NCBI GenBank assembly: GCA_029582155.1
Contig: CM055896.1
Span: forward strand, 7,456,624 to 7,520,623
Length of the DNA: 64,000 bases
Source of the DNA: Panopea generosa
Lineage: Eukaryota > Mollusca > Bivalvia > Adapedonta > Hiatellidae
Direction: 5' to 3'
Part shown: positions 12,701 through 24,345 of the stretch, piece by piece
How the letters are laid out: each line of letters opens with the position of its first letter
Numbering within the stretch: the first letter of the stretch is position 1
Made by a program: the position numbers and the translations under genes
The notes under the pieces: model-generated
Database searches by the model: none
Told to the model about the DNA's origin: nothing
The model's input: only the letters and a program-made list of their open reading frames with translations

Positions 12701-15700
12701 AATAGGTTAATATACAGCAGCGGAGGTCTGCGACGCTAGACATCATACAGCAACATAAAATAGGTTAATATACAGCTGCGATGGTCCGCGACACTAAACA
12801 TCATACAACAACATGAAATAGGTTATTATACAGCAACGTGGTCTGCGACACTAAACATCATACAACAACAAAAAATAGGTTAATATACAGCAGCGGTGGT
12901 CCGCGACGCTAAACATCATACAACAAAAACATAAATAAGTTAATATACAGCAGCGGTGGTCTGCGACGCTAGACATCATACAACAACAACATAAAATAAG
13001 TTAATATACAGCAGCGGTGGTTTGCGACGTTAGACATCATAGCACAACAACATAAATAAGTTAATATACAGCAGCGGTGGTCTGCGACGCTAGACATCAT
13101 ACAACAACAACATAAATAAGTTAATATACAGCAGCGGTTGTCTGCGACGCTAGACATCATACAACAACAACATAAATAAGTTAATATACAGCAGCGGTGG
13201 TCTGCGACGCTAGACATCATACAACAACAACATAAAATAGGTTAATATACAGCAGCGGTGGTCCGCGACGCTTAACATCATACAACAACAACATAAATAA
13301 GTTAATATACAGCAGCGGTGGTCTGCGACGCTAGACATCATACAACAACAACATAAAATAGGTTAATATACAGCAGCGGTGGTCCGCGACGCTTAACATC
13401 ATACAACAACAACATAAAATAAGTTAATATACATCAGTGGTGGTCTGCGACGCTAGACATCATACAACAACCACATAAAATAGGTTAATATACAGCAGCG
13501 GTGGTCCGCGACGCTTAACATCATACAACAACAACATAATATAAGTTAATATACAGCAGTGGTGGTCCGCGACGCTAGACATCATACAACAACAACATAA
13601 TATAGGTTAATATACAGCAACGATGGTCTGCGACGCTAAACATCATAAAACAACATAAAATAGGTTAATATACAGCAGCGGTAGTCCGCGACGCTAGACA
13701 TCATACAACAACAACATAAAATAGGTTAATATACAGCAGCGGTGGTCCGCGACGCTTAACATCATACAACAACAACATAAAATAAGTTAATATACAGCAG
13801 TGGTGGTCCGCGACGCTAGACATCATACAACAACAACATAAAATAGGTTAATATACAGCAGCGGAGGTCTGCGACGATAGACATCATACAGCAACATAAA
13901 ATAGGTTAATATACAGCAGTGGTGGTCCGCGACGCTAAACATCATACAACAACATAAAATAGGTTAATATACAGCAGCGGAGGTCTGCGACGCTAGACAT
14001 CATACAACAACATAAAATATGTTTTTATACAGCAGCGGTGGTCCGCGACGCTAGACATCATACAACAACATAAAATAGGTTAATATACAGCAGCGGTGGT
14101 CCGCGACGCTAGACATCATACAACAACATAAAATAAGTTAATATACAGCAGCGGTGGTCCGCGACGCTAGACATCATACAACAACATAAAATAGGTTAAT
14201 ATACAGCAGCGATGGTCTGCGACGCTAGACATCATACAGCAACATAAAATAGGTTAATATACAGCAGCGGAGGTCTGCGACGCTAGACATCATACAGCAA
14301 CAACATAAAATAGGTTAATATACAGCAGCGATGGTCTGCGACGCTAGACATCATACAGCAACATAAAATAGGTTAATATACAGCAGCGGTGGTCCGCGAC
14401 GTTAGACATCATACAACAACATAAAATAGGTTAATATACAGCAGCGGTGGTCTGCGACGCTAGACATCATACAACAACATAAAATAGGTTAATATACAGC
14501 AGCGATGGTCCGCGACGCTAGACATCATACAACAACATAAAATAGGTTAATATACAGCAGCGGTGGTCCGCGACGCTAGACATCATACAGCAACATAAAA
14601 TAGGTTAATATACAGCAGCGGTGGTCAGCGACGCTGAACATCATACAACAACATAAATAAGGTTAATCGTTAGGCTTAATACACTACTATCTAATAATGT
14701 TGCAGATATAAGACTTAAGAATATTAATGACAAAGTATCAGTTATAAAGGAAACACGTCATTCAGTTTTGTTTACTTGCACTTACCTCAATAGCAGCTTC
14801 TCTCATAAATTGTTTTGCAGAGTCTGTCCAAATAGCAGGAACGGTCAACACCCAGTTTACATCTGCCTTTGATATACTTCCAGCAAGTTTCTTTTTCGCC
14901 TCTTCGACCATGTCCCCAGTAAGAAATTCAATTGTCCTGGCAAATACCGTCAACGCAGGCAAGGATTTGCCCATCGCATCTTCTATAGTGAGATGTTTGT
15001 TTACTTTCTGTATGACGAAAGATATTGTAAACAGATGTTTATCCTCATTTACATGTATATGTTATTTATTAGCCTCAAGTATTTAATATAGTATAGTAAA
15101 TATTGGTTTTACATGTTCCAGTATATTCGTATCACCCAATTTTCTTTAATATGATAGATTTCATCTGCATTTCTCATATCTGTTATATTTGATACAGTAT
15201 GGGGCGGAAAATTCCAGGGAGAATTCATTTTCATTCATATTTCCCCGTTTTAGGTCACATAATATCCACAAAGTTTATTCTATTAGAATCAGGTTAGGGT
15301 GAACTGTCCGCTGACCTATTACATGTAGACTGGGCCTACTTGACCGCAATCGTTTCGGAGGAGCGTGTTAATTTTCAGCTAGAAGTACTTCAACTAGCAA
15401 TATGCTGACCAACATGAATGAGAATCGGGGGACGCTGTTCTACAGTTCAACACGTGTTCAGATTGTGTGGCTTAGTGGGAGAGCGAATGGTCATCGTAGT
15501 TAGAACTGTGTGACCTTGTTGAGCGTAATTATTGTTAGTCAATACCATAAGAGATGGACATTATGACGCTCTTCTACAGTTCAACACATGTTCAGATTGT
15601 GTGGCTTAGCGGGGAAGAGCGAAAGGCCATCATGATTAGAACTATGTGGCTTTGTGGAGTGTAATTATTTTTAGTCAATACCATAAGAGATGGACCTTAT

Positions 15701-16324
15701 GACGCTCTTCTACAGCTCAACACGTGATCGGACTGTGGGGCTTAGCGGGAGAGCAAATGGCCATCGTAGTTAGAACTATGTGGCCTTGTGGAGCGTAATT
15801 ATTGTTAGTCAATACCATAAGAGATGGACCAGTATATCAAAAGAATATATGTATAAAGTAAATATTGAATATCTGCAATGCATTACCACAAATGCATTCA
15901 TTTTGTTACAAGTATATGAATGTTAAAGTACAATGAACATGAAGGGAAGTTTATTTAAATCAACAAAAGATTAAGTGGATGATATTATATGTATCGCATC
16001 AAACACTCTAAGTTATGTTTTTACCTCATTCAGTTTTTTATTCAACGCCATCTTGAATCTTCTGAAATAATAATACCCCTCGTGTTCCTCGTCATCCACT
16101 AGTTCTCTGTATCGATTCTCTGCGTCATAGCCAAACGCTTCAAGTGTCTTTCCGTCTGGTCGGATTAGTACACAAGTCGGCGCCTTTTCGGTCACTAAGG
16201 TTCCCGAACCCGAGTGCCATTGTTTGACACAAACGCGGGTTGGATCAGACCGGAAATCATGTAAGAATGAAAATCCCCATCCGGAATAGGTAGTTCCGAA
16301 ATCAATAGCACCAACAATTAGAGC
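8689..16324 (-). CDS. HSPA12-like Hsp70-family protein (gene A), 4 exons, 5' end missing
   Basis: Spliced coding parts on the minus strand: 16324-16025, 15007-14786, 10351-10195, 9746-8689 (stop TAA). They give 578 residues without the initiator exon. Every junction has GT-AG borders, with phases 0, 0 and 1, identical to gene B. Nucleotide-binding motifs are in order: phosphate-1 AIDFGTTYSGW in the first exon, EPEAASI in the third, phosphate-2 DAGGGTIDITVHE built across the third junction, and the adenosine motif ILMVGGFSES in the last. These place it in the HSPA12 branch of Hsp70, which keeps the actin-like ATPase fold but lacks the canonical substrate-binding half; the cellular role is poorly defined. 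No stop or frameshift is seen. A stop codon overlaps the first acceptor, so a further upstream exon must supply Met. The second visible intron carries a 3.5-kb minisatellite. Confidence 0.9.
9747..10194 (-). other. Intron 3 of gene A
   Basis: 448 bp, AT-rich, with no element recognised. The matching intron of gene B is 1,886 bp, so intron lengths have diverged since the duplication. Confidence 0.8.
10195..10351 (-). CDS. HSPA12-like gene A, third visible exon
   Basis: 157 bases, from acceptor ttccag|GCT to donor GGAG|gtatat, the same length as in gene B. It carries LVIALEPEAASIVCRHLS and ends inside the phosphate-2 glycine run (DAGG|G), phase 1. Confidence 0.9.
10607..10858. repeat. Possible short inverted-repeat element in intron 2 of gene A
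   Basis: actagtctg at 10608-10616 is matched in reverse by cagactagt at 10850-10858, enclosing 233 bp that is GC-richer than its surroundings. The arms are only nine bases, so this could be chance or the ends of a small non-autonomous DNA element. Confidence 0.3.
11165..14665. repeat. 58-bp minisatellite array (about 60 copies) in intron 2 of gene A
   Basis: Tandem units of about 58 bp, each containing ggttaatatacagcagcggt, ggtccgcgacgc and tagacatcat followed by acaacaacataaaata. Some units are 61 bp through an extra aac. The array is homogeneous in the middle and more diverged at 11165-11330. It lies wholly inside an intron of the minus-strand gene. The minus frame at 12969-13220 is the repeat translated. 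Confidence 0.97.
14786..15007 (-). CDS. HSPA12-like gene A, second visible exon
   Basis: 74 codons between acceptor atacag|AAA and donor GAG|gtaagt. It includes WVLTVPAIWTDSAKQFMREA, the Hsp70 strand that precedes the crossover into subdomain IIA. It is one codon shorter than the matching exon of gene B. Confidence 0.9.
15008..16024 (-). other. Intron 1 of gene A, with three ~135-bp repeats
   Basis: 1,017 bp. It holds three tandem ~135-bp units (listed separately); the rest is AT-rich and unremarkable. Confidence 0.8.
15431..15836. repeat. Three tandem copies of a ~135-bp unit
   Basis: Units start at about 15431, 15565 and 15701. Each runs gacgct-ttctacag-tcaacac, then gtgtggcttagcgg, then attattgttagtcaatacca and taagagatgga. 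Spacing is 134 and 136 bp. They lie in intron 1 of gene A. Confidence 0.92.
16025..16324 (-). CDS. HSPA12-like gene A, first visible exon
   Basis: Exactly 100 codons, from acceptor ttttag|GCT to donor GAG|gtaaaa. It starts ALIVGAIDFGTTYSGW, the Hsp70 phosphate-1 loop, and ends KMALNKKLNE. No Met lies before the phosphate loop, so this is not the first coding exon. Confidence 0.9.
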
Positions 16325-16365
16325 CTAAAACATAATACATTATCTATTAAATGCCAAATACATAA

Positions 16366-17000
16366 AGGGAGTATATTAGCATTTAACTCTCAATATGGTG
16401 TCATAAATAAACATTACAAATACAAATATAAAACTTACATATTTATGTATGCAAGTTATATATTATGTGCGTTAGTTTTCAGAAGTTAAGCCATTTGATT
16501 TATTTATGTTTTATGTAGAACGAACTGTCTTCGGTATTCCGATCAACCATAGTAAAAATGCATAGTTAACGACGACTGACGTATATACTTATGTTCAGGT
16601 TACGGTCAAACGTTTATTAAGGTGTATATTTACTGGTATATAATTGCTGTATACGGGTAAGGTAGCCAATGAATCACGGAGTAAATGCCAACAACTGAAG
16701 GAAACAAGGTCAGAGCACTTACAAAACGGTTCAAAATTTGTTAATTGTGTGCACAATTTACATAATACCATTGCTACATTTTGTTGTCAAATACACGCAA
16801 GAAATACTATTGTGCCAAAACTTAGTTATTATTTGTTACCATTCAATTATTGACATTGTATCCGAGATTCGAACGTAACCTATACCTGATAAATAAAATT
16901 GCAAGTCAATTCTTGTTCAATTATTGTTTATGACAATTGCTGTAATATGTATTTAGTATTTATTTCAACCGCCAGATGCGTGGATGTTTTCGGAAATACG
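16366..17000. repeat. Duplicated segment, copy 1 (upstream of gene A)
   Basis: About 630 bp that recurs, diverged, at 18330-18965 in the same orientation. Shared words are gggagtatatt-gca, ctctca, ggtgtcataaat, aacattacaaatacaaa, aggtagccaatgaatcac, gaaacaaggtcaga, aattgtgtgcaca and ccgccagatg. It starts about 40 bp upstream of the first visible exon of gene A, so it may contain 5' flanking or intron sequence. Plus-strand frames in it are not conserved between the copies. Confidence 0.8.
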
Positions 17001-18329
17001 AAGCTATGTTCGGTGATAAACTATTGTCAATATCTTGATAAGTGTTAATTTAATAATATGTGCATGACATATTGAGAAAGTCTCCATGTGTAATTTGCCA
17101 ATATAATCCATTTAATGGTCCTAAAGCACAGTAACACACCAACAGTTATCATAAGGAAATTAAACATATAATTAGTAATAAGTACGTTATTTTCCATATT
17201 GCGTCATAATTAAAACATATCTCCTTTTAATATGAAAATCAATATGACCTATTTCAAATTATGTTGAACAATGTACTATATTAAGAAATATCTGTTAAAC
17301 CCCTAATTCAAGTACGTTTGTATAATAATATTTAAGATGTCAAACGTTGGTTTGAAAAGCAATACCTATTAACACAAACAAATATATAACAAAGTGATAG
17401 CGGATAACACGGTTAAAACAACTTTCTTATTTCAAAACAAAGGAATCAGATTGTACTAAGTTATGTCATGTTTATATTATATTATTATTTGTACTGCTAT
17501 ATTATTCGTAAAAAAAATATGTTATACAGATCATACAATAAAATGCTCTGAAATCTTGTATCAATCACATATTAATATGTTTTGGCAAGGGCTCTTTAAA
17601 TTACAATACTAGGACCAATGCCAGCACTTGTGTCTGATTCTGTAAATAAAGATATCAGGTATAGTGAAAGTTATAAAACAGAGACTGGTTTTAAAAGTTA
17701 AGATTAACTTTCATTACAAATGTTGAAATACATAATAATTCTCGTTACTTATTAACATTACATGCACACACCCAGGCACGCACCACGCACGCACACATAC
17801 ACACATACATGGATACAAACTAAATTAACAAGTTTATTAAACACTTAGATGAATTCTTTGAAATGTTGGGTAATTATACTTTTCATAATTATAACTTCGG
17901 TTATCAGGAACAAAATATGCACAAGCAATGGGCACTCTGGTATGTTCATTAAGCAAATTATTCCCGTTTAATATTTGATTACACGGTTGTGTCCCTTTTG
18001 AGTGACGGTATACATATTTGCACTAAAATAGTTGTTTTTTTTATATCTTGGATATTTTTAAAATGGTTCATAGAAATTTCACTTTCTTGCTAAAAGGCTC
18101 GGTTTTATGAATATATTGTACTTATATTTAATACTACGTCTCCTGTTGGTTACTTTTTATTGGGTTTTACCAGACGAGTGTATATAAGAGAAATTAGGAC
18201 TGTTTATCACTATGGAGTATCACTGCACTGTTTTTTTAAAAAAAAAAACTGAACAACATACCAGTGTTTGTGCATTTCATGAATTGTTACATTAATACTA
18301 CAACAAGTTGTAAAATAAAAACTGTTTTA
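17001..18329. other. Gene-free AT-rich spacer
   Basis: No supported feature except a short imperfect (AC)-rich patch near 17762-17812. Confidence 0.5.
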
Positions 18330-18965
18330 AAGGGAGTATATTGGCATGTTACTCTCAGATTGGTGTCATAAATAACATTACAAATACAAAAATATACATA
18401 AAACTTACATTTTTATGAATACAAAGTATATAAATATATACTGCATTTGATTCGTTTACCTTTCCATCTTGAACGAACTGCCTTCGGTATCGTTAGAAAT
18501 AAGTGTATACAAAGGCATAGTAAACACCTACACTCAGGTACTGGTCAAACTATTTTAAAGAATGTATATACCAGTATATACGAGTTGTTGCACTGTAATT
18601 ATAAGGTAGCCAATGAATCACATAGATAATGTCAACAACTGAACGAAACAAGGTCAGATTACTAACATAACGGTTCGAAGGTTTTCAATTGTGTGCACAT
18701 ATTACATTATACCATTAGTCCTTATGCCGTTTTAGATTTTGAGGTAAAAACTCGCAAGAAATACTTCCGTGTCAAAACATAGTTTGTTCTTTGTTTCCAT
18801 TCAATTATTGACATGGTATCCGATTTCCTTACGGAACCTATACATTATAAATAATATTACAAGTCCATTCTTCATTTATTGTACGTGACAATTGCCTGTG
18901 CTTATGAGGCATTATTTTATTAACCGCCAGATGATGCGTGCACGGTTATTTCGAAAATGCGAAAT
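18330..18965. repeat. Duplicated segment, copy 2
   Basis: Second copy of the segment at 16366-17000. It is not followed by any HSPA12 exon, so either the duplication excluded the gene or the segment is a dispersed repeat in its own right. Confidence 0.8.
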
Positions 18966-19025
18966 TACTGAATAGAGAATTTGAATCTTGAAAGTAACTG
19001 GCAAACTTTATCACATAAAGTTTTT

Positions 19026-19112
19026 GGTGCAAGTGGGACTCGAACCTGCGACCTCCGCGGTGAGAGTTAATTGATCTTGAGACGACGCCTTAGACCACTC
19101 AGCCACGGAGGA
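19026..19112 (-). pseudogene. tRNA-Leu(CAA)-like pseudogene or SINE head
   Basis: On the minus strand it reads cgtggctgagtggtctaagg (A-box region), a CTCAAGA anticodon-like loop, a variable arm, and gcaggttcgagtcccact (B-box and T-arm). The internal part matches the layout of tRNA-Leu(CAA). The two ends (tcctccg and cttgcacc) do not pair as an acceptor stem, so a working tRNA gene is unlikely. A fragment of the same head occurs at 41089-41115. Confidence 0.6.
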
Positions 19113-19168
19113 CCCTTTATAGTACATACTTTTGTAGTAAGTAGTATAACTAAAATAAGTTCGGAACA

Positions 19169-19455
19169 TTGATTGATTGATTTAATATTAAGCATCATTT
19201 TTGTGCCATCGAGGGCTAAACGACGATCAGTTTACCTAAAGACTGTTTCATGGGATCCTGAAAGGTTAGCCAGTACTCGAGCACACACCATCTCCGCAAG
19301 TAACTGATAATTTTCCCACTTGAATCAGCAATGAGAAACGAAAGACAATGAGACCCAATGTCGTATATCAATCATCACGGAGACTGTTGCCGGGCGGGGA
19401 TTCGAACTCACGACTCCTTCACACGCATAACCGACTGAGCTAATCAGGTCCGGCA
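19169..19455 (-). mobile_element. tRNA-derived SINE, family 1, copy 2 (most complete)
   Basis: On the minus strand: a tRNA-like head (gattagctcagtcggttatg, then gagttcgaatccccgcc), a body with gagatggtgtgtgctcgagt and tcaggatcccatg, a conserved cctcgatggcac segment, and a tail of aatc repeats. It is the most complete of the four copies here and defines the family. It sits immediately before copy 3. Confidence 0.85.
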
Positions 19456-19467
19456 AATTCGGAATAA

Positions 19468-19706
19468 GATTGATTGATTGATTGATTGATTGACTGATTG
19501 ATTGATTGAATGATTGAATGAATAGTTAGTGTCATTTATGCAATCGAGGGCTTACAGCAATCAGTTAAATTAACCACTGTTTCCATGGATCCTGGATGGT
19601 TAACCAGTACTAGAGCACACCCCATCTCCGCAAGTAAATGATAACTTGCCCGCTTGAATCAGCAGTGAGAGACGAATGGTAATTAGACACAATGTCGTAT
19701 ATCAAT
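19468..19706 (-). mobile_element. tRNA-derived SINE, family 1, copy 3 (head missing)
   Basis: The body and the 3' (aatc)n tail are present; the tail appears on the plus strand as ten or so gatt units at 19468-19513. The tRNA-like head is missing after gtcgtatatcaattc, as expected of a 5'-truncated retrotransposed copy. Confidence 0.8.
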
Positions 19707-20936
19707 TCAAAATAAGATCGACATTAAACTATGCTATGCTTTAACCATGTGTCACCTGTATCGGTGTTATAACCATAACTGATTACACACTTGGCTAGGG
19801 TCCAAATCAAGTTGAATATTTTGTCAGTTCTTTGAAAAATGATATGAAACACTTCCTTGTCAATATTGATTTTCAGTTTAACTGATTTAATGAAAAATCA
19901 AGACGTTAATGTTGTTTTTATTGTTTGGTAGTTGACTGACTGTAATCGAAACTTTTCGAGTGGGATGGGATACAAATAAAGTAATCTGCATTTTTAGAAA
20001 AAAACACACTAATGCTTCAGTTATACTTGTTAAACTTAAATAGACTACATGAGTCAATCGTAATAAGATAAGGTGTTATTTAATGACATGTATCACTGTT
20101 AAGTACTTTGAGTGCAATGCATTGACCTTGTGTGTAAATGGTAGACAGGAAGTTCAAGTGGCATTACATAGAAATATGTTCTCACAACTGGAAAAAATCG
20201 TCTTTCTGTTCACCTTTATATCTTTTTAGCAATTCTGTATTATGTTTAGGCTATAAAAGTTTGTATCGAAGGAACAATGCTGAGTAAAATATTGAATTGA
20301 AATGAATATCTCGAGGAAGAATAAAATGAAATGTATATTTTAATTATTATTTGATATATTAGCGGGAAACTGCTAGGAAGTTCGAAACAACTTGTTGCCT
20401 GTTTTTTTATATATTCATGAGACTGGCAGAGAGGCGAATGCGGTTCATTCGCACGTACTAGGCGTAAGCTACTACAGCGGCATAACCAGCATTTGAAGTT
20501 ATTTCTTTAATAACTAGATTATGAATGACAAACACATTCCCGAAATCTTCATGTATTTATAAAAGTCAATACCGCTCTCAACGTACATGATCTGAATTAC
20601 CGATCGCTAATTCTGATATGCAAATGATCTGCTTCGCTGACGGAAATTATGGACAATTTTCCGAGTCCATTGTAAATACTCGGGCAAATCCCTCGACTTT
20701 CAATATTAGAACGGTCGGTAGATATGTGCAAATATAAATCCATATATGGACATTGTTTCCATTCAGTTGGAACCTAAGTTTGTTTATTTTATAAGAAGCC
20801 GATTAATGAGCACCGTACGGAAACATGATGTTGCTATGGAAATGAATAAATAAATATAAAACTTGTAACGGGACTCTGTTAAACTGTAAATATATAATTC
20901 GTCGTAGTTCATTGTTTTATTCCCAGATTATGGCCA
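19707..20936. other. Gene-free AT-rich spacer
   Basis: No gene, RNA or repeat structure recognised. Confidence 0.5.
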
Positions 20937-20937
20937 A

Positions 20938-21163
20938 GCTTATTATTTACAAACCATCCATTGTACTTTATTATTTACAAACCATCCATTGTACATTATT
21001 ATTTACAAACCATCCATTGTACTTTATTATTTACAAACCATCCATTGTACTTTATTATTTACAAACCATCCATTGTACCTTATTATTTACAAACCATCCA
21101 TTGTACTTTATTATTTACAAACCATCCATTGTACTTTATTATTTATAAACCATCTATTGTACC
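20938..21163. repeat. 28-bp minisatellite (about 8 copies)
   Basis: Near-identical tandem copies of a 28-bp unit containing tttacaaaccatccattgta. Because 28 is not a multiple of three, the frames through it cycle through all phases; the three overlapping plus-strand frames here are repeat translations. Confidence 0.97.
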
Positions 21164-21869
21164 TAGTTATTAATTATAACGTGTAAACGAACATTTGTAT
21201 TTGGTTCAGATTTCTGATTAACACGTACGAAAATGAAACCAAGACATTTTTCAAAGCTGTAAACAAAACGGGTCAATTTAAAAAAGTGCAGCTTATCCGT
21301 TATCCTTATCAATCATAGTTTACTTATTTCCTAACACTTGTGTCATTTATAAAATAATGGGTTTATCATAATATTTGAATCGACAAGTGCATATCAAATA
21401 CACGTACAATGGTAATAATAGGCAAGTCTTATTCATTAAAAAATATGAGAAAAAAAATAACTGGGAACAAAAATATTTGAAAGCAAAACGTCGAAATTCG
21501 TGTATTTCAAATATAAAAAACAAGCAAAAGTAATTTGTAAATAAGTACTTACCATTATTCACTCACTATAAAACAGATCCAGTGATATAAAGGTACATTA
21601 ACTTGTTATTACTATTATCCCGTAAAGTTTACATGAATGTTAATCTATCAGCTAAGGCTATACAACTGCGCAGTAGCTAGGACGCCTCTACCTTTGTATA
21701 ACTTTCAAGTTTGTAATAGTCCTTGTTTAGGGTTAATTCCTTGAAAACTACAGATAATATACTTCCCCTTCCTTTGTATTGACACGATATAAATCGGCAA
21801 TACACAGCCTTGATAGTGTGAATACATCAGAAGGGAAGTATGGGACGATATATATACTGAACGGAACAA

Positions 21870-21893
21870 CTAACCCTAGGGTTAAGGTTAGGG
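21870..21893. repeat. Short telomere-like motif, head-to-head
   Basis: ctaaccctagggttaagg, then ttaggg: one CCCTAA-type unit directly abutting TTAGGG-type units in opposite orientation. It lies just upstream of the 53-bp array. It is very short and may be chance. Confidence 0.4.
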
Positions 21894-21913
21894 TGTTTTA
21901 ATAAACAGTATAC

Positions 21914-23214
21914 CTTACCAGGTGTATGTAATGGTATGTCACATTATATACATCCAACATAAGTGTCATACCAGGTGTATGTAATGATTTGTCACATTAT
22001 ATACATCCAAGATAAGTGTCATACCAGGTGTTTGTGATGATATGGCACATTATATACAACCAAGATAAGTGTCATACCAGGTGTATGCGATGGTATGTCA
22101 CATTATATACATCCAAGATTAGTGTCATACCAGGTGAATGTGATGATATGTCACATTATATACATCCAAGATAAGTGTCATACCAAGTGTATGTGATTAA
22201 TATGTCACATAATATACATCCAAGATAAGCGTCATACCAGGTGTATGTGATGATATGTCACATTATGTACATCCAAGATAAGTGTCATACCAGGTGTATG
22301 TAATGATATGTCACATTATATTCATCCAAGATAAGTGTCATACCAAGTGTATGTAATGATATGTCACATTATATACATCCAAGATAAGTGTCATACCAGG
22401 TGTATGTTATTAATATGTCACATAATATACATCCAAGATAAGCGTCATACCAGGTGTATGTGATGATATGTCACATTATGTACATCCAAGATAAGTGTCA
22501 TACCAGGTTTATGTAATGATATGTCACATTATATTCATTCAAGATAAGCGTCATACCAGGTGTATGTGATTGATATGTCACATTATATATATCCAACATA
22601 AGCGTCATACCAGGTGTATGTGATGATATGTCACATTATATACATCCAAGATAAGTGTCATACCAGGTGTATGTAATGATATGTCACATTATATTCATTC
22701 AAGATAAGTGTCATACCAAGTGTATGTAATGATATGTCACATTATATACATCCAAGATAAGTGTCATACCAGGTGTATGTGATTAATATGTCACATAATA
22801 TACATCCAAGATAAGCGTCATACCAGGTGTATGTGATGATATGTCACATTATGTACATCCAAGATAAGTGTCATACCAGGTTTATGTAATGATATGTCAC
22901 ATTATATTCATTCAAGATAAGCGTCAAACCAGGTGTATGTGATTAATATGTCACATTATATATATCCAACATAAGCGTCATACCAGGTGTATGTGATTAA
23001 TATGTCACATTATATACATCCAAGATAAGCGTCATACCAGGTGTATGTGATGATATGTCACATTATATACATCCGAGATAAGTGTCATACCAGGTGTAGG
23101 TGATGATATATCACATTATATGCATCCGAGATAAGAGTCATAGCAGGTGTATGTGATGATATGTCATATTATATACATCCGAGATAAGTGTCATATCAGG
23201 TGTATGTGATGATA
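21914..23214. repeat. 53-bp minisatellite array (about 24 copies) with higher-order structure
   Basis: Units of about 53 bp run caggtgtatgtgatgatatg, tcacattatatac, atccaagataag, tgtcatac. Diagnostic variants (cataatatac, cattatgtac, tattcattcaag) recur together at spacings of about 214 and 372 bp, so blocks of four and seven units were copied as groups. The array ends abruptly at the TA where the transposon begins. Confidence 0.95.
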
Positions 23215-24345
23215 CAGGGTGTCCGAAAAGAAAGGTAACATTTTAAAGTTTGCATAACTTTGCCTAATCTTGGGCTATTTTAATCAAATTTATACCAATT
23301 TTAAGGTCTTAAATGTAAGTTTTTATTACTTGCAACAATAACGCGCCAACTAAATGACGTCTCGGCGTCATGACGTCATCAAATATACACGTTATTTTCA
23401 ATATGGCGAGATTGACGTCGGAACAACGTATTTTTATCGTCAAGCATTATTTCTGAAACTAAATGTGTAACGGACGTTCAGCGAAAGTTTAAATATCTTT
23501 TTAAGAATACAAATGTAAGCAGGAAACATGTCTACAAGATAGTACATAAATTTGAGCGACGCGGGTCAGTAGCGGATGCTCCAAAAGCAGGTCGGCCGAT
23601 GTCAAGTAGGAGCGACGAAAACGTGAGTTCGCTTCGGGAAATGCTTTTGATTAGCCCAGAAAAGTCGGTGAGTCGTTCTTCCTCAGAGACCGGAATTGCT
23701 AAAACGAGTGTTCATGACATAATAAAGAAGGACCTTCAACTTTTTCCTTATAAAATTCAGATTATGCAGAGTTTAAATATCACAGATCAGGTCCAATGAT
23801 TAGATTTTTGTCGCTGGGCATGTTACGTGGCCGATAATTACGCTGTTATGTTTGGTTTACAGATGAGTCGCATTTCCTGCTGTCTGGCCATGTATGCAAA
23901 CAAAACATGAGATTCTGGGCAAATGAACAGCCTCACTGTTTTACAGAGAGACCATTACATAGTGAGAAATTAACGGTTTGATGTGCTATTTCGTCGCACG
24001 TAGTGATCGGTCCATATGTGTTTAAGGACACTGTGAATTCACATCGGTACCTGTCGCTTTTGAAAAATAAGTTTATTCCAGCGCTTCGAAAGCGAACGGA
24101 AAATATGCAAAATGTCTGGTTCATCAAGATGGTGCGACGGCACATACATCTAATATTGTATTAGATTATCTTCATGAAACTTTCGGCGATAAGGTGATTT
24201 CCCGACGATACCCTGAAGTGAAGAATTGTGGACAATCTTGGCCCGCACACAGTCCTGATCTGAACCCGTGCGATTACTTTCTCTGGGGCTACCTGAAGTC
24301 GGCTGTTTACAGACCAAAGCCAGTGGCGCAAGTGGACAAATTTTT
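23215..24345 (+). mobile_element. Broken Tc1/mariner-class DNA transposon
   Basis: The 5' end starts cagggtgtccgaaaagaaag right after a TA dinucleotide inside a 53-bp repeat unit, as expected for TA-targeting elements. No inverted copy of this end is found downstream and the satellite does not resume, so the 3' end has been lost. The internal gene is listed separately. Confidence 0.75.
23403..24340 (+). pseudogene. Degenerate Tc1/mariner-type transposase
   Basis: The frame opens at ATG 23403 (MARLTSEQRIFIVKHY), a helix-turn-helix N-terminus typical of this group. It breaks by a one-base frameshift near 23452 and continues as GSVADAPKAGRPMSSRSDEN with a second DNA-binding part. After further breaks come the catalytic-region words FTDESHF (first Asp), HQDGATAHTSN (second Asp) and WPAHSPDLNPCDYFLWGYLK, characteristic of the DDE domain. 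Similarity stops after VYRPKP, where the expected C-terminus is replaced by unrelated sequence. At least two frameshifts and a stop make it inactive. The minus frames at 23933-24448 are antisense shadows. Confidence 0.85.

Noticed and set aside
12969..13220. 83-codon minus frame with repeated Cys-rich motif
   Set aside because: It translates 61-bp variants of the minisatellite; the motif repeats with the DNA unit and is lost where units are 58 bp.
19026..19112. Functional tRNA-Leu gene
   Set aside because: The internal promoter boxes and anticodon-like loop are present, but the acceptor ends do not pair, and a fragment of the same head at 41089 points to a dispersed repeat.
20912..21186. Three overlapping plus-strand frames of 65-78 codons
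   Set aside because: The 28-bp repeat read in three phases; no protein is indicated.
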